This document shows positions 33,632 through 43,173 of a stretch of DNA of 57,725 nt, in pieces. Position numbers and translations under genes: made by a program. Location: assembly GCA_002501065.1 (NCBI GenBank), contig DLRK01000050.1, positions 1 through 57,725 of the forward strand, written 5' to 3'. How positions within the stretch are numbered: position 1 is the first letter of the stretch; each line of letters starts with the position of its first letter. The notes below the pieces were generated by a model. That model saw only the letters and a list, made by a program, of their open reading frames with translations. It did not search any database and was not told where the DNA came from. This DNA is from Akkermansiaceae bacterium UBA7890. Its GTDB lineage: Bacteria > Verrucomicrobiota > Verrucomicrobiia > Verrucomicrobiales > Akkermansiaceae.

Positions 33632-35737
33632 CTAGCCCAGGGCCAGGCTGGATTCAAACTCCAGATTGGGGTCGGCGCCCCGCTTGAGGGCTTCCTGGTA
33701 GAACTTCAGAGCTTCCTCCTTCATTCCCTTGCGAAGGTAGATGACGGCAAGGTTGTAGTAGGGGTCTGAGAGGGTGGGGTCGATCTGGATGGCAGTCTGG
33801 AAGTGTTTTTCCGCTTCGTCGTCGCGGTCCTCACGTCCGGCCACGTTACCGAGAAAGACATATGCCTTGGCGTTGTCATTATCAAGATCCACCGCGCGCT
33901 GCAGGCTCAACCTGGAGTTCTGGAGGTCGGCGCCCCGGTAGTGGCAGACCCCCAGCATGAAGTGAGCGAAGGGGAGATTGTCGCCCCGGATGACAAGGGC
34001 ATCGTTGAAGGAGGAAATGGCGAGAGGGATGTCTTCGTTCTTCACGTGCACGACTCCGAGGTTGAGCATGGTTTCAACGTGTCCCGGATGCTGGTCGAGG
34101 ATGGACTCGAAAACCTCACGGGCGGCGAGGAAGCGACCGTTGGAGAAGGCCCGCCTGGCGAGTTGATCCTTGATGGTGATGCTCTGCTGGAGGCTTCTGG
34201 CCGCATTGGCCACCTCATGCTGCTCGGGCCGGTCATCGAAGATGAAGTCGTCGTCAATCTTGAATTCGGCAAGGAGATTGCTCTCCTCAGCGGTGAGTTT
34301 CAATTCCTGGTCGAAGAGTCCCTGGATGTTCCGGACCAGGGGGCCGCCCTGTTGTCCGATTTTCCTGATTTCGGCCAGGATGGACTCCTTGGCACTGCGG
34401 CGGTGTTCCTGGATTCGCAGCTGGCGCAGGATAATGTCCTGCAGCATCTCCATTTCCTGGCGGGATCCGGGATCGAGTTTTGCAGACTTGAGATCCTCCT
34501 TGAGTTCTGTCCCGGCGTTACGAAGGCGGGCTTCCATCGCCTCCAGGCGGCTTTTCTGCGAGGCGTTCTCACGTTGGAAATCAATCAGGCGTCCCTTGGC
34601 CTGCGCGAGGTCCCTCTTGGCTTCGATCAGTTGATCCTTGGTGGTGTTGTTGTCGGTGTGGAGGGCCATGAGACGATCACGGGCGATCTTGAGGTCCCGG
34701 CCGAGGTCCATGTTCTGTTTGATAAGAAGTTGGACGCGCTCGCTTTCGTTGAGCTTGAGAAGGGCCGCCATCTGGTCGCGTTGAACGAGAAGAGCATCGC
34801 GTTCATCCCGGAGGCCATGGACTTCCGCCCGGGCTTCTCCCAGTTGCCTGTCGAGTTGGGCATTACGTGACTCGAGGGCGATGTAATTCCGGTCCTTCTC
34901 CACCAGTGAGTCCTTCAGTTCCTTGAGTTGGCGGCGTAGCCCTTCCACAACTTCCTTGGCTGCAGACTGTTGAACATTAACCACTTCCTCGAGGTCAGTG
35001 GCCCGTTTCTGGGCCGCGGCGGCGTCAGCCTTGGCCACGGCGAGTTGAGCGAGAACATCCTGATGTTCGGCCCGGCTGTCCCGGAGTGCCTTGAACATCG
35101 TGTCGCGCTCGTCTTCAACTTTTCTGATCCGCTGGTTGAGATCCTGGAGCTGATTGGCCACCGGAGCCCGGGCCACCCGGTCGCGCTCCTGCTCCAACTG
35201 TCGAAGTGCCTCCCGCAGGCGCACGGCATTGGCGTCGCGGTCGGAGCGGGCCTTCCGGAGTTCGTCCCGGTATTGTCCGATCTGTCGCTGGAGGGCCGCC
35301 ACCTTGCTCTGCTCTTCCCTGCTGAGTTGCGGAATATCGAGGTCAGCTTCCCGGCGGGGGACAGTTTTTCCCTCAACCAGATCTCCTGTGCGCCGGGCGA
35401 GCTTGTTCCTTTCGCCGAGAGCCTTTTCGCGGATTGCGGACATGGCCTGAGTGGTGGAGTCCCGCCGGTTTTTGACGAGATCAGGTTTGAATTCGGGGTC
35501 GGAGAGAGCCACCGACTCGAACAGTTGCCTGGCCTTATCGTAGCGATTGAAGGCTTCGAGAAACTTGCCGTCCTTTTCCGCCTTCTCGGCGTCGCGGACG
35601 GTCAGCCACGCCTGAAAGTAGACGTCCGAGGGTTTGAACCTGCCCAACGGTGGTGCCTGTGCTCCAACCGAAGGGCACAGTAACAGGGTCACCGTTGCAG
35701 CAAGAAGGCCACAAGCGAAGCATCGCAGGTGTGTCAT
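33632..35737 (-). CDS. Exported coiled-coil and TPR protein
   Basis: 701 residues with a signal peptide (CGLLAATVTLLLCPSVGAQ). Residues about 30-130 are helical, about 140-430 form a long coiled coil (heptads such as DQRIRKVEDERDTMFKAL-type segments), and the C-terminal 170 residues are tetratricopeptide repeats (HVETMLNLGVVHVKNEDIPLAISSF, DPTLSDPYYNLAVIYLRKGM). It is probably a scaffold in the periplasm or at the envelope; partners are unknown. It follows polX on the same strand after a 55-base gap. Confidence 0.8.
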   Translation of the reverse strand: MTHLRCFACGLLAATVTLLLCPSVGAQAPPLGRFKPSDVYFQAWLTVRDAEKAEKDGKFLEAFNRYDKARQLFESVALSDPEFKPDLVKNRRDSTTQAMSAIREKALGERNKLARRTGDLVEGKTVPRREADLDIPQLSREEQSKVAALQRQIGQYRDELRKARSDRDANAVRLREALRQLEQERDRVARAPVANQLQDLNQRIRKVEDERDTMFKALRDSRAEHQDVLAQLAVAKADAAAAQKRATDLEEVVNVQQSAAKEVVEGLRRQLKELKDSLVEKDRNYIALESRNAQLDRQLGEARAEVHGLRDERDALLVQRDQMAALLKLNESERVQLLIKQNMDLGRDLKIARDRLMALHTDNNTTKDQLIEAKRDLAQAKGRLIDFQRENASQKSRLEAMEARLRNAGTELKEDLKSAKLDPGSRQEMEMLQDIILRQLRIQEHRRSAKESILAEIRKIGQQGGPLVRNIQGLFDQELKLTAEESNLLAEFKIDDDFIFDDRPEQHEVANAARSLQQSITIKDQLARRAFSNGRFLAAREVFESILDQHPGHVETMLNLGVVHVKNEDIPLAISSFNDALVIRGDNLPFAHFMLGVCHYRGADLQNSRLSLQRAVDLDNDNAKAYVFLGNVAGREDRDDEAEKHFQTAIQIDPTLSDPYYNLAVIYLRKGMKEEALKFYQEALKRGADPNLEFESSLALG

Positions 35738-35792
35738 GCGCGGCGCACCATACGGCAGGATTCCGGGATGGAAAAGACGGAATTGTGGAATG

Positions 35793-37547
35793 CTAGAGAC
35801 GCTTAGCTTTAGGGGTTTGCAGCCATTTTTGGATGTCTTTGGCAGGAAGACAATTCAGGACATCCTGCCGACGGAGCCAGCCCTTGCGGGCTACCCGGAT
35901 GCCGAAGTGGAGGTTTTGCAGGCCCGTTGCGTGGTGAGCATCGGGGTTGAGAGAGCATTTCACCCCTTTGTCCCGGGCACGTCTCCACCATCTCCAGTCC
36001 ATGTCCATGCGCTTTGAGGAGCAGTTGAGTTCGATGACCGTCCCGGTCTCAGCCGCACAGTCGATGATCTTTTCATGGTTTACGGCGTAGGGATCGCGGC
36101 GCAGGAGGAGGCGTCCGCTCAGGTGACCCAGCATGGTCACATGCGGGTTCTCCATGGCCTTGATGAGGCGGGCGGTCATCTCCTTCTCGGTGAGGTTGAA
36201 AGAGGCATGGACGGAGGCGACCACGTAGTCGAGTTGGGCCAGGATTTCATCGTCGAAATCCAGAGTGCCGTCACGGAGAATGTCGACTTCGTTACCGGCG
36301 TAGAGGTCAATGTCGTCGAGACCGGCGTTGAGAGTGCGGATGGTCTCGGACTGAGTGAGGAGGCGTTTCTCGTCGAGACCGTTGGCTTGGAAGGAGGATC
36401 TGGAGTGGTCTGCGATGCCAAGGTAGGAGAGTCCCAGTTCACGGGCAGCTTCGACCATCTCGGCCAGGGAGGATCGGCCATCGGACTCGGTGGTGTGATT
36501 GTGAAAGGTGCCCCGCAAGTTGTCCTGTTCGACGAGTCGGGGAAGATCCCCTTTGATTGCGGCATCGAATTCGCCCCGGTTTTCCCGGAGAGCCGGTTCG
36601 ATGAATTGAAATCCCAGTTCAGCGTAGATGTCGTTCTCCTCCCTGATCTCCGGGGTGGGGTCGTTGCGTTGGGTGCCTGTGACCGGGTGGAGTTGATACT
36701 CGTTGAGGGTCAACTTCTGCTGGAGAGCCCGGGAGCGCAATTCGACGTTGTGTTCCCTGCTCCCGGTGAAGTAAATGAGGGCGAAAGGCCACTCGCGGTT
36801 GGAGACGGCACGCAGGTCGCACTGCAGTCCGCTGTGGAGGCGGACGGAGGCCTTGGTTCGGCCGTGGGCGAGGATCTCCCGGATGCCTTCAAGTTCTGTA
36901 AAATAGGCCGTGATGGTTGCGGGATCCGGGGTGGCCACGAGGAAGTCGAGATCGTGAACCGTTTCCTTGCCGCGTCGATAGGATCCCGCAATCTCTGCGC
37001 GGCTGACATCCGGATGCTGTCTCAGAATCCCGAGGATGCGTTCGGCATCCGGGGCGATCTCAGCGAGGAGGAAGTAGCCGGAGAAACGCTCATGCGCTTC
37101 GATAGCCCCGAGAATCTTCTCCTCGCTCTTCTTGCCGAAGCCTGGGAGTTCACCCACCAGTTCGGATTTGCAGGCGCGTTTCAATCCGCCCAGGGAGGCG
37201 ATGGAGAGTTCTTCGTAGAGGGCCTTGACCTTCTTGGGGCCGAGGCCCTGTAGTTCGAGGAGTTCGAAAAGTCCTTCCGGGAATTCGTTCCTGAGATTCT
37301 GGTGGAAGGCGAGCAGGCCGCTGGAGGCCAGTTCGTGGAGTTTTTGCTGGAGGGCTTCGCCGATTCCTTTGATGCCCTTCAGATCGTTCTCCCTGGCTCG
37401 CTGAACGATATCGCCGTCAAAAGAGCGTACGATCTCGGAACCATTGCGGTAGGCCCGGATCTTGAAGGGATTCTCTCCTTTCAGTTCGAGAAGGAGGGCG
37501 ATCTCTTCGAGGACTTCGGCAAGATGGTCGCGAGTGATTTCGGGCAT
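35793..37547 (-). CDS. polX: Family X DNA polymerase with PHP phosphoesterase domain
   Basis: 584 residues, the usual length of bacterial PolX. The N-terminal HhH-rich 8-kDa and fingers region (GIKGIGEALQQKLHEL, LQGLGPKKVKALY) is followed by the palm with GSYRRGKETVHDLDFLVAT and the third acidic residue in LQCDLRAVS. The C-terminal PHP domain starts FHNHTTESDGRSSL and continues through ADHSRS, GNEVDIL and NPDAHH, carrying the metal-binding His/Asp/Glu set of the 3'-5' exonuclease and AP-endonuclease activities. It fills short gaps in base-excision repair. Confidence 0.92.
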   Translation of the reverse strand: MPEITRDHLAEVLEEIALLLELKGENPFKIRAYRNGSEIVRSFDGDIVQRARENDLKGIKGIGEALQQKLHELASSGLLAFHQNLRNEFPEGLFELLELQGLGPKKVKALYEELSIASLGGLKRACKSELVGELPGFGKKSEEKILGAIEAHERFSGYFLLAEIAPDAERILGILRQHPDVSRAEIAGSYRRGKETVHDLDFLVATPDPATITAYFTELEGIREILAHGRTKASVRLHSGLQCDLRAVSNREWPFALIYFTGSREHNVELRSRALQQKLTLNEYQLHPVTGTQRNDPTPEIREENDIYAELGFQFIEPALRENRGEFDAAIKGDLPRLVEQDNLRGTFHNHTTESDGRSSLAEMVEAARELGLSYLGIADHSRSSFQANGLDEKRLLTQSETIRTLNAGLDDIDLYAGNEVDILRDGTLDFDDEILAQLDYVVASVHASFNLTEKEMTARLIKAMENPHVTMLGHLSGRLLLRRDPYAVNHEKIIDCAAETGTVIELNCSSKRMDMDWRWWRRARDKGVKCSLNPDAHHATGLQNLHFGIRVARKGWLRRQDVLNCLPAKDIQKWLQTPKAKRL

Positions 37548-37647
37548 GGGAGCGGGGGTAGCCCGGATCGCTTGGTGCCGGGCAGCGGAGGAGGTGAAGC
37601 GGGGCGAGATGTCTGATTCCGGTTGTAGCGGGCGGGACGGGATTGGC

Positions 37648-38664
37648 TTACTTCATGAGGAGGTCTGAAACAACCATGCGGTGATCAGATTCCTTGACGC
37701 TGACGACCCTTGAACGAACAGCATGGAAGGCCCGTGAGGCAAAGATGTGATCGAGACGGAGAATAGGGAAGGCGCGGTGATAGGTGTTCCCCCAACCGGA
37801 GCCTGCCTCACTGAAGGTGTCGATGAATTCGCCCTTCAGCATGCCGTAGACGCGGTCACCTGCGGGTGCATTGAAATCTCCGGCAATGATTACAGCGGAC
37901 AGTTTGGGGCTGATGTTGGTTTTCTCAAGTTTCTGCAAGGCAACTGCGATCTCCATGCGGCGCCGCTTCCGGTTGTGATGGTGGCGTCGCCAGCAATCAC
38001 GGCTCCACAGGTTCAAATCGGTGGCCGCGGCCTGTAGATGGATATTGACCAGTTCAATTCGTCGACCGTTTGGCAGTCTGACGCGGACCTGATGGTTGCG
38101 GTAGGGGAGTTCCCTTGGGTTGGGGATGTGATGCTCAATCTCACCTCGTGCCACCAATCCACAACGGGTGTGCTTGTCGTAGCGGTAGTCTCCCTTGCCC
38201 TCGAACAGTGTTTCGTTGAGCTGGCGCAGGCGATAGGGATGAGGGATCTCCTGAATGAAAACAAGGTCGGGTTGGTAGCGGATGATGGATTCCGAGAAGT
38301 TTTCGTTGGAGCCGGCCCAATTGATGGTGGCTACCCGGATGACCTCACGTCCTTCGAAGCGTTGGGGACGACCGGTGCCAAGTGATGGTGAGCCAATGCG
38401 GGCGAGGGGACGGGTCTCGTCCGCCAGAAAGAAAATGGTGAGCGCCCAGGCGGCGGTGGCAAAAAGGGAGAGCCGGGCGCGAAAAAGGAGAAAGGCACAG
38501 CTGGAGAGAAGAAGGCCGCCTGCTCCCCAGATCCAGATCGGGATGACGGTGAATGCCGCCAAACGATCAGGCTGTCGCGAGAAGATTGCGACGGTCATCA
38601 GGTGAAAGCCGAGAGAGGCCGACACCAGAGCCACTGCGAAGAACTTGCGGCCCGGACGGGACAT
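37648..38664 (-). CDS. Membrane-anchored endonuclease/exonuclease/phosphatase family protein
   Basis: 338 residues. The first 100 residues hold about three hydrophobic helices (FFAVALVSASLGFHLMTVAI, IPIWIWGAGGLLLSSCAFLL, FATAAWALTIFFLA). An EEP domain follows: VATINWAGSNE, LVFIQEIPH with the catalytic Glu, ELVNIHLQA, IIAGDFNAPAGD, RLDHIFASRAF and a final SDHRMVVSDL. The fold covers nucleases, sphingomyelinases and inositol phosphatases; an extracytoplasmic phosphodiesterase is likely. The gene starts three bases after the dnaX stop, so the two are cotranscribed. Confidence 0.85.
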   Translation of the reverse strand: MSRPGRKFFAVALVSASLGFHLMTVAIFSRQPDRLAAFTVIPIWIWGAGGLLLSSCAFLLFRARLSLFATAAWALTIFFLADETRPLARIGSPSLGTGRPQRFEGREVIRVATINWAGSNENFSESIIRYQPDLVFIQEIPHPYRLRQLNETLFEGKGDYRYDKHTRCGLVARGEIEHHIPNPRELPYRNHQVRVRLPNGRRIELVNIHLQAAATDLNLWSRDCWRRHHHNRKRRRMEIAVALQKLEKTNISPKLSAVIIAGDFNAPAGDRVYGMLKGEFIDTFSEAGSGWGNTYHRAFPILRLDHIFASRAFHAVRSRVVSVKESDHRMVVSDLLMK

Positions 38665-38667
38665 ATT

Positions 38668-40164
38668 TCACTCCTTCAGCTTTCCCTTGAAGATGCGGAG
38701 GGCATCGTGAACGAGTGGGTCGTCGTAGAAGGAATCCTGGGCCGGGGGTTCGGCCGCGGCAGGAGAGTCTCCGGATTGCGGGGCGGTTGCAGTAGGGGCA
38801 GCCTCCGGGGCTGTCTGGTCGGGTTGGGGAGCGGGTTCAGGTCGTTTTTCGGGGGCTTGTTCGATCAACGACTCAAGCTGGTTCTCGACGTCACGCCGTT
38901 TCTTGCGGGCACGAGAGGAGGTGCGACGGGTGTTGCCCGGGTCGGTCAGCGGTTCCGGGGCTTTCGGTCGGTCTCCAGGGGCGGGGATCGTGGCCGCAGG
39001 TTCTTCCGGGGTGGTGGGAGGACTGTCCGGGGGGGCACCTTTTTCCAGAGCCTTGACCACGTCGCTGATGCGCACTTCATCGAGTGACTGGGTGGCGCGG
39101 ATCAGGGCGATTTCAAAGTGGAGTTGCTTGTTGGAAGCCCGGCGCATGCGTGCATCGGCATCAGCAAGACGATCGAGAACCGTCAGGAGGCGGTCGTCAC
39201 TCAGATGTTTGCCGTGTTCGCCAAGTTGTTCCCAGAAGTCGGCGGGCACCTCCACGTCGGTGGAGTCAGGACTGAGACGACCGATCAGGAGGGCGCGGAG
39301 AAAGTTGGCCAGTTCAGAGAGGAGCTGGGTGAGATCCTTGCCCTTGTTGGCCTCGGCTTGCACGAGGGAGAGGCTCTCAGCAGTGTTTCTTCTGAAGATG
39401 GACGAGGTGAGGGCTGCGATGGTTTCGGAGGAGGTGAAACCGAACACATCCTGCACGTTCCGATCGGTTATCGCTTCGCCGCAGAAGGCAACGAGTTGAT
39501 CGAGCATGGACTGGGCATCCCTCATGCCTCCCTCAGCGCCCTTGGCGATGGTCCAGGCTGCCGATTGCTCCAGGGTGACGTTCTCCTCGGTGGCGATGTG
39601 CTGGAGGTGACTGGCGATGATCTCACTGGGGATGGGGCGCAGGTCAAAGCGCTGGCAGCGCGAGATGATGGTGGGAAGGATCTTGTTCGGTTCGGTGGTA
39701 GCGAAGATGAACTTCACGTGAGGTGGCGGTTCCTCCAGGGTTTTCAGGAGGGCATTGAAAGCCGCCGTGCTAAGCATGTGAACCTCGTCAATATAGTAGA
39801 TCTTGAAGCGCCCGCTGGCAGGGGCGTAGTTAACGGTCTCCCGCAACTCGCGCACCTGCTCCACTCCGTTGTTGGATGCGCCATCGATCTCAAGGACATC
39901 GAGTGAGCGCCCTTCCGCAATTTCCAGGCAGATCTCCTCATCGGGGTCGAAGTCGAGGCGCGGTCCATTACTGCAGTTGAGAGCCTTGGCAAGAATGCGC
40001 GCGGTCGACGTCTTTCCAGTGCCGCGTGGTCCGACAAAGAGGTAGGCATGTGCCAGTCGATCGCCCTCAATGGCATTACGCAGGGTGGTCACCACGTGAT
40101 CCTGACCCAGAACGTCCTCGAAGGTCCGGGGGCGGTATTTGCGGGCGAAGACCTGGTAACTCAT
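38668..40164 (-). CDS. dnaX: DNA polymerase III subunit gamma/tau
   Basis: 498 residues. AAA+ clamp-loader motor: YRPRTFEDVLGQDHVVTTL, Walker A VGPRGTGKTSTARILAKAL, IDEVHMLS (Walker B), FIFATTEPNKILPTI and the arginine-finger region RCQRF. The C-terminal 130 residues are Pro/Ala/Glu-rich linker. The zinc-module segment is altered: a first Cys in ALNCSNG (about 65) and a last Cys in EEICLEIAEG (about 77) remain, but the two middle cysteines of the usual PCGxCxxC are Asp and Glu. No slippery frameshift sequence was recognised. It loads the DnaN clamp. Confidence 0.93.
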   Translation of the reverse strand: MSYQVFARKYRPRTFEDVLGQDHVVTTLRNAIEGDRLAHAYLFVGPRGTGKTSTARILAKALNCSNGPRLDFDPDEEICLEIAEGRSLDVLEIDGASNNGVEQVRELRETVNYAPASGRFKIYYIDEVHMLSTAAFNALLKTLEEPPPHVKFIFATTEPNKILPTIISRCQRFDLRPIPSEIIASHLQHIATEENVTLEQSAAWTIAKGAEGGMRDAQSMLDQLVAFCGEAITDRNVQDVFGFTSSETIAALTSSIFRRNTAESLSLVQAEANKGKDLTQLLSELANFLRALLIGRLSPDSTDVEVPADFWEQLGEHGKHLSDDRLLTVLDRLADADARMRRASNKQLHFEIALIRATQSLDEVRISDVVKALEKGAPPDSPPTTPEEPAATIPAPGDRPKAPEPLTDPGNTRRTSSRARKKRRDVENQLESLIEQAPEKRPEPAPQPDQTAPEAAPTATAPQSGDSPAAAEPPAQDSFYDDPLVHDALRIFKGKLKE

Positions 40165-40266
40165 CGTCTGGGAGAGAATGTAGGTCGGAATGGGGGTTTG
40201 TCAGGACTTCAGTTCGCGGAATTGCCGGGAGCGGCGGGGTAGGGCGCGATGATGCCTGGAGAGGTT

Positions 40267-41070
40267 TCAGGCGGAGAGCTGGATTCGGGGAATGGCAGCC
40301 AGGAGTTTCCGGGTGTAGGCGTCCTGGGGGTTGCTAAAGACCTCCCCAGCGGGTCCGTATTCCACGATCCTGCCGGCATTCATCACGGCGATGTTGTCAG
40401 CGAGGTAGCGGACTACCGAAAGGTCGTGGGAAATGAAGATCATGGTCAGGTCGAGGTCGTCGCGGAGTTTGAGGAGAAGATTGAGGATCTGGGACTGGAT
40501 CGAGACGTCGAGGGCGGATACCGGTTCATCGGCCAGCACCAGTTTGGGCTCGGGTGCAAGGGCGCGAGCGACGGCGATCCTTTGACGCTGACCACCAGAG
40601 AATTCATGGGGATATTTCCGCATGAAGCGGGCGTCCAGACCTACCCGTTCCATTAGCTCTCCAACCTTGCTGGCAAGCTTGCCTCTGGATCTGCGGAGGT
40701 GGCGGTGGCGCTGGCAGAGAGCCTCGGCGAGGGTGGAGTAGACGGTCATGCGGGGATTGAGGGAGGCATAGGGGTCCTGGAAGACCATCTGGAAATCGAG
40801 ACGCCGCCTCTGGATGTCCATTGAGCCAAGGGTGCTCAGATTCTGGCCCTCAAGAAAAATTTGGCCAGAATTGGCTGGTTGGAGCTGCATGATGGTGCGG
40901 GAGAGGGTGGATTTGCCGCAACCGGACTCCCCGACGAGTCCCAGGATTTCACTTTTTTCGATCCGGAGGCTGACACCGTCGACAGCGCGCACCACGTCGG
41001 TGATCCCCCCGAACGTTCCCTTCCGGATGGGAAAGTGGGTGTGAACATCGACGAGCTCGAGGAAGGACAC
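40267..41070 (-). CDS. Oligopeptide/dipeptide ABC transporter ATP-binding protein (OppF/DppF type)
   Basis: 267 residues from GTG 41070. Complete ABC ATPase: Walker A GESGCGKST, Q-loop VFQDPYASLNPRMTV, signature FSGGQRQRIAVARALA, Walker B LVLADEPVSALDVS, and H-loop ISHDLSVV. The sequence type and the NPQDAYTRKLLAAIP C-terminus are typical of OppF/DppF. No OppA, B, C or D gene is beside it in the window, so it is orphaned here or the rest of the system is elsewhere. It diverges from the frameshifted surface-protein gene. Substrate unknown. Confidence 0.88.
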   Translation of the reverse strand: MSFLELVDVHTHFPIRKGTFGGITDVVRAVDGVSLRIEKSEILGLVGESGCGKSTLSRTIMQLQPANSGQIFLEGQNLSTLGSMDIQRRRLDFQMVFQDPYASLNPRMTVYSTLAEALCQRHRHLRRSRGKLASKVGELMERVGLDARFMRKYPHEFSGGQRQRIAVARALAPEPKLVLADEPVSALDVSIQSQILNLLLKLRDDLDLTMIFISHDLSVVRYLADNIAVMNAGRIVEYGPAGEVFSNPQDAYTRKLLAAIPRIQLSA

Positions 41071-41200
41071 GGAAGGAGAAAAGCATTAATTCCGGAATGA
41101 GAAATTCTAAACTTCGGCAATCTTTCCCGATCTCAGGCTGAGAGAGCCTTCAATGCTGTATTTTCTGGTGTTTTTGATGGCCGCTTTCCCATTATTCCAA

Positions 41201-42894
41201 ATGAAAAACCCAAGGGCCGCTATGAGCGCGATCGGCATCAATATCGTGCACCTCGTCCAGGTGACTTATCTTTCGGGCGCATTCTTGTTCGCTCAGGACA
41301 GCAGGTTTGTCGATCCCCCCGGGCGGTTGGGACTCGGTCTGCAACGGGGAAGTTGATCCCAGTATGGATGGCTGGGATTATGACAACGGTTCAGATTCCA
41401 GGGATGGCACTACTATCGGCGTTGGTCGTCCGGGTGGAGCGGGGGTGTTAACGGATGGGGATGACGCCTTCCTGCGTATTCAGGATACCGGGAATCCCGG
41501 CAACGATCCGTCTAATAGGAAGATTTTTTTTCGAAGGATCTCACCAATATTTTCAGCCCCGGTTATTCTCCCCTTGTCGAAGGTGTCACGATGTATTTTC
41601 GTACGCGGGTGGCCACTTGGGAGAGCGGGTCTCTGGATATTTACTCGGATGGACGCCGCTGGCCCCCCCCTTGGGGATGGTTATGCCCTGCACAACGGAG
41701 GCAAAAGCGTCATTGGAATATGGGACCAGTTTTATGGAGGAAGCGCGTCCTTTGCTCCCTCGACGAGTTACGCGAATACTTCCCTGGGTGATTTTACCGG
41801 GGGGGAAGGCCTGGTGATGAATCGCTTGAACGGTACCGTTCCTTCTGAGGAGGTGGATGGGGATGATGCTGCCGGCAGTGCGAATGTGCTGGATGTTATC
41901 CCGCAGGACTGGATGGATGTATGGGTCACGCTGGAGGCGGATAGTTCGGGTGGAGGAACGCGCCGGGCTGACATCTACCTGAATGGGGAAACCGTTCCCC
42001 AGAACTTTCACCTCGCCTCCGGGATTAATGGCGATGAAAGCTATACGTATGCGGTCATGGGATTGGGAGCCACTCCAGAGACCGGCGCGGTTGACATCGA
42101 TTTTTTTCTCGTGAAGGAAGGGGTCCACCTCCCCCTCCCTGCGAAGAAGATCCAGATTGCGGAGATGCGCCGTCTGGACAGCGGTAACGAGTTGATGATC
42201 CAGTGGGAAAGCTCTCCAGGGAAACTCTACAACCTGCGCAGCGAACTGGATCCTTCCAATGGTGATTCTGCCCAGCGGCCCATTTTCAATGAGCAGCAGG
42301 GCCTGGCGGCTACCCCCCAAGGAAGACCCTCCTGGTGCCCCTGCCCGCTGAGGAAAGGCGTTTCTTTGTGATTGGAGAATTCGATGCCCCCCGGTCATTG
42401 CTCTCGCTGATGATTTTGAATCCGGGATTGGCGGGTGGACCACTGTCATAAACGATCCAGGTGGCAATACGCGCTGGGAACTTGGAACGCCCGGGGCAAC
42501 GACCGGTCCGCTCTCCGGGGCGGAAGACTCGAGTAATGCCTGGTCCACGAATCTGGGTGATTATGGTGCAGACTCGAACATCTCTCTGCGATCGCCGGTA
42601 TTGGACATGAGCGCCGTTACGGAGGCGGAGTTGAGTTTCATGGCCTTTCGCGATGCTGATGGGGTCGCGGACATCGCGACCGTGCGATTTCTCAGAGCGT
42701 CAGACCTGGTTCAACTGGGAACAGCGACGCCACTCGACATGACTGTTTTTGACGTCGATTGGATCAGGATTCGGATACCAGTGGTGCCGGAGGCAAATGG
42801 GGAGAATGTTGTCATCGAATGGAATTTCGAGAGCGACGGAGGCGTTGATGCCTTCAGTGGTCTGTCAATTGATAACGTGCAGGTGAGTGACTAG
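41201..42894 (+). pseudogene. Secreted LamG/jelly-roll-like surface protein broken by five homopolymer frameshifts
   Basis: Joining three reading frames gives one continuous protein of about 565 residues: signal peptide (MKNPRAAMSAIGINIVHLVQ), a beta-rich domain (GDDAFLRIQDTGN, SSGGGTRRADIYLNGE), a linker (SGNELMIQWESSPGKLYNL), and a second jelly-roll ending FSGLSIDNVQVSD. Each frame change falls on a homopolymer: C6 at 41315-41320 (extra C), T8 at 41524-41531 (one T missing), C8 at 41663-41670 (extra C), C6 at 42313-42318 (one C missing) and C6 at 42387-42392 (one C missing). Coding sense is preserved between the breaks, so decay is recent, or the tracts are variable, or the sequence has errors. 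An ATG at 41153 is an alternative start. A 10-bp palindrome ATTCCGGAAT lies upstream at 41089. Confidence 0.7.
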
Positions 42895-43173
42895 CATCCG
42901 GATCGGGCAGAATCCCGCAACTTGTCCGGCCGGATCCAGGTTTCCATCCGAATCGAAATTTGGGATCTTGACAGGAAGGGAGATCAGCGGCGCACCTTTC
43001 GGTCGAGGTGGTTGTCCCGGTTGCAGCGCAAGTCTGTGCGATCTTCGGCGGCAGGACCCAGGGCGGCACGGTCTTCCCTTAAACGATCTGCCTGCGGAAG
43101 GTTCCCGTGGGGTTCAGGAAGAATCGAGATTGCGCCTTGGCAGGAGGCCGTCCGTCATTATGGTCCCCGCGTC
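42895..43173. other. Intergenic gap before gpmI; no gene seen
   Basis: 279 bases. The gpmI frame stays open upstream to 42922, but the predicted sequence is Arg/Ser-rich and unlike any phosphoglycerate mutase N-terminus, so it is treated as noncoding. No RNA gene or terminator was recognised. Confidence 0.5.

Noticed and set aside
40267..41070. A complete peptide ABC transporter operon
   Set aside because: Only the OppF-like ATPase is present; neighbours on both sides are unrelated.
42922..43173. N-terminal extension of gpmI
   Set aside because: The mutase homology begins at ATG 43174 and gives the standard length; the extension is Arg/Ser-rich and featureless.
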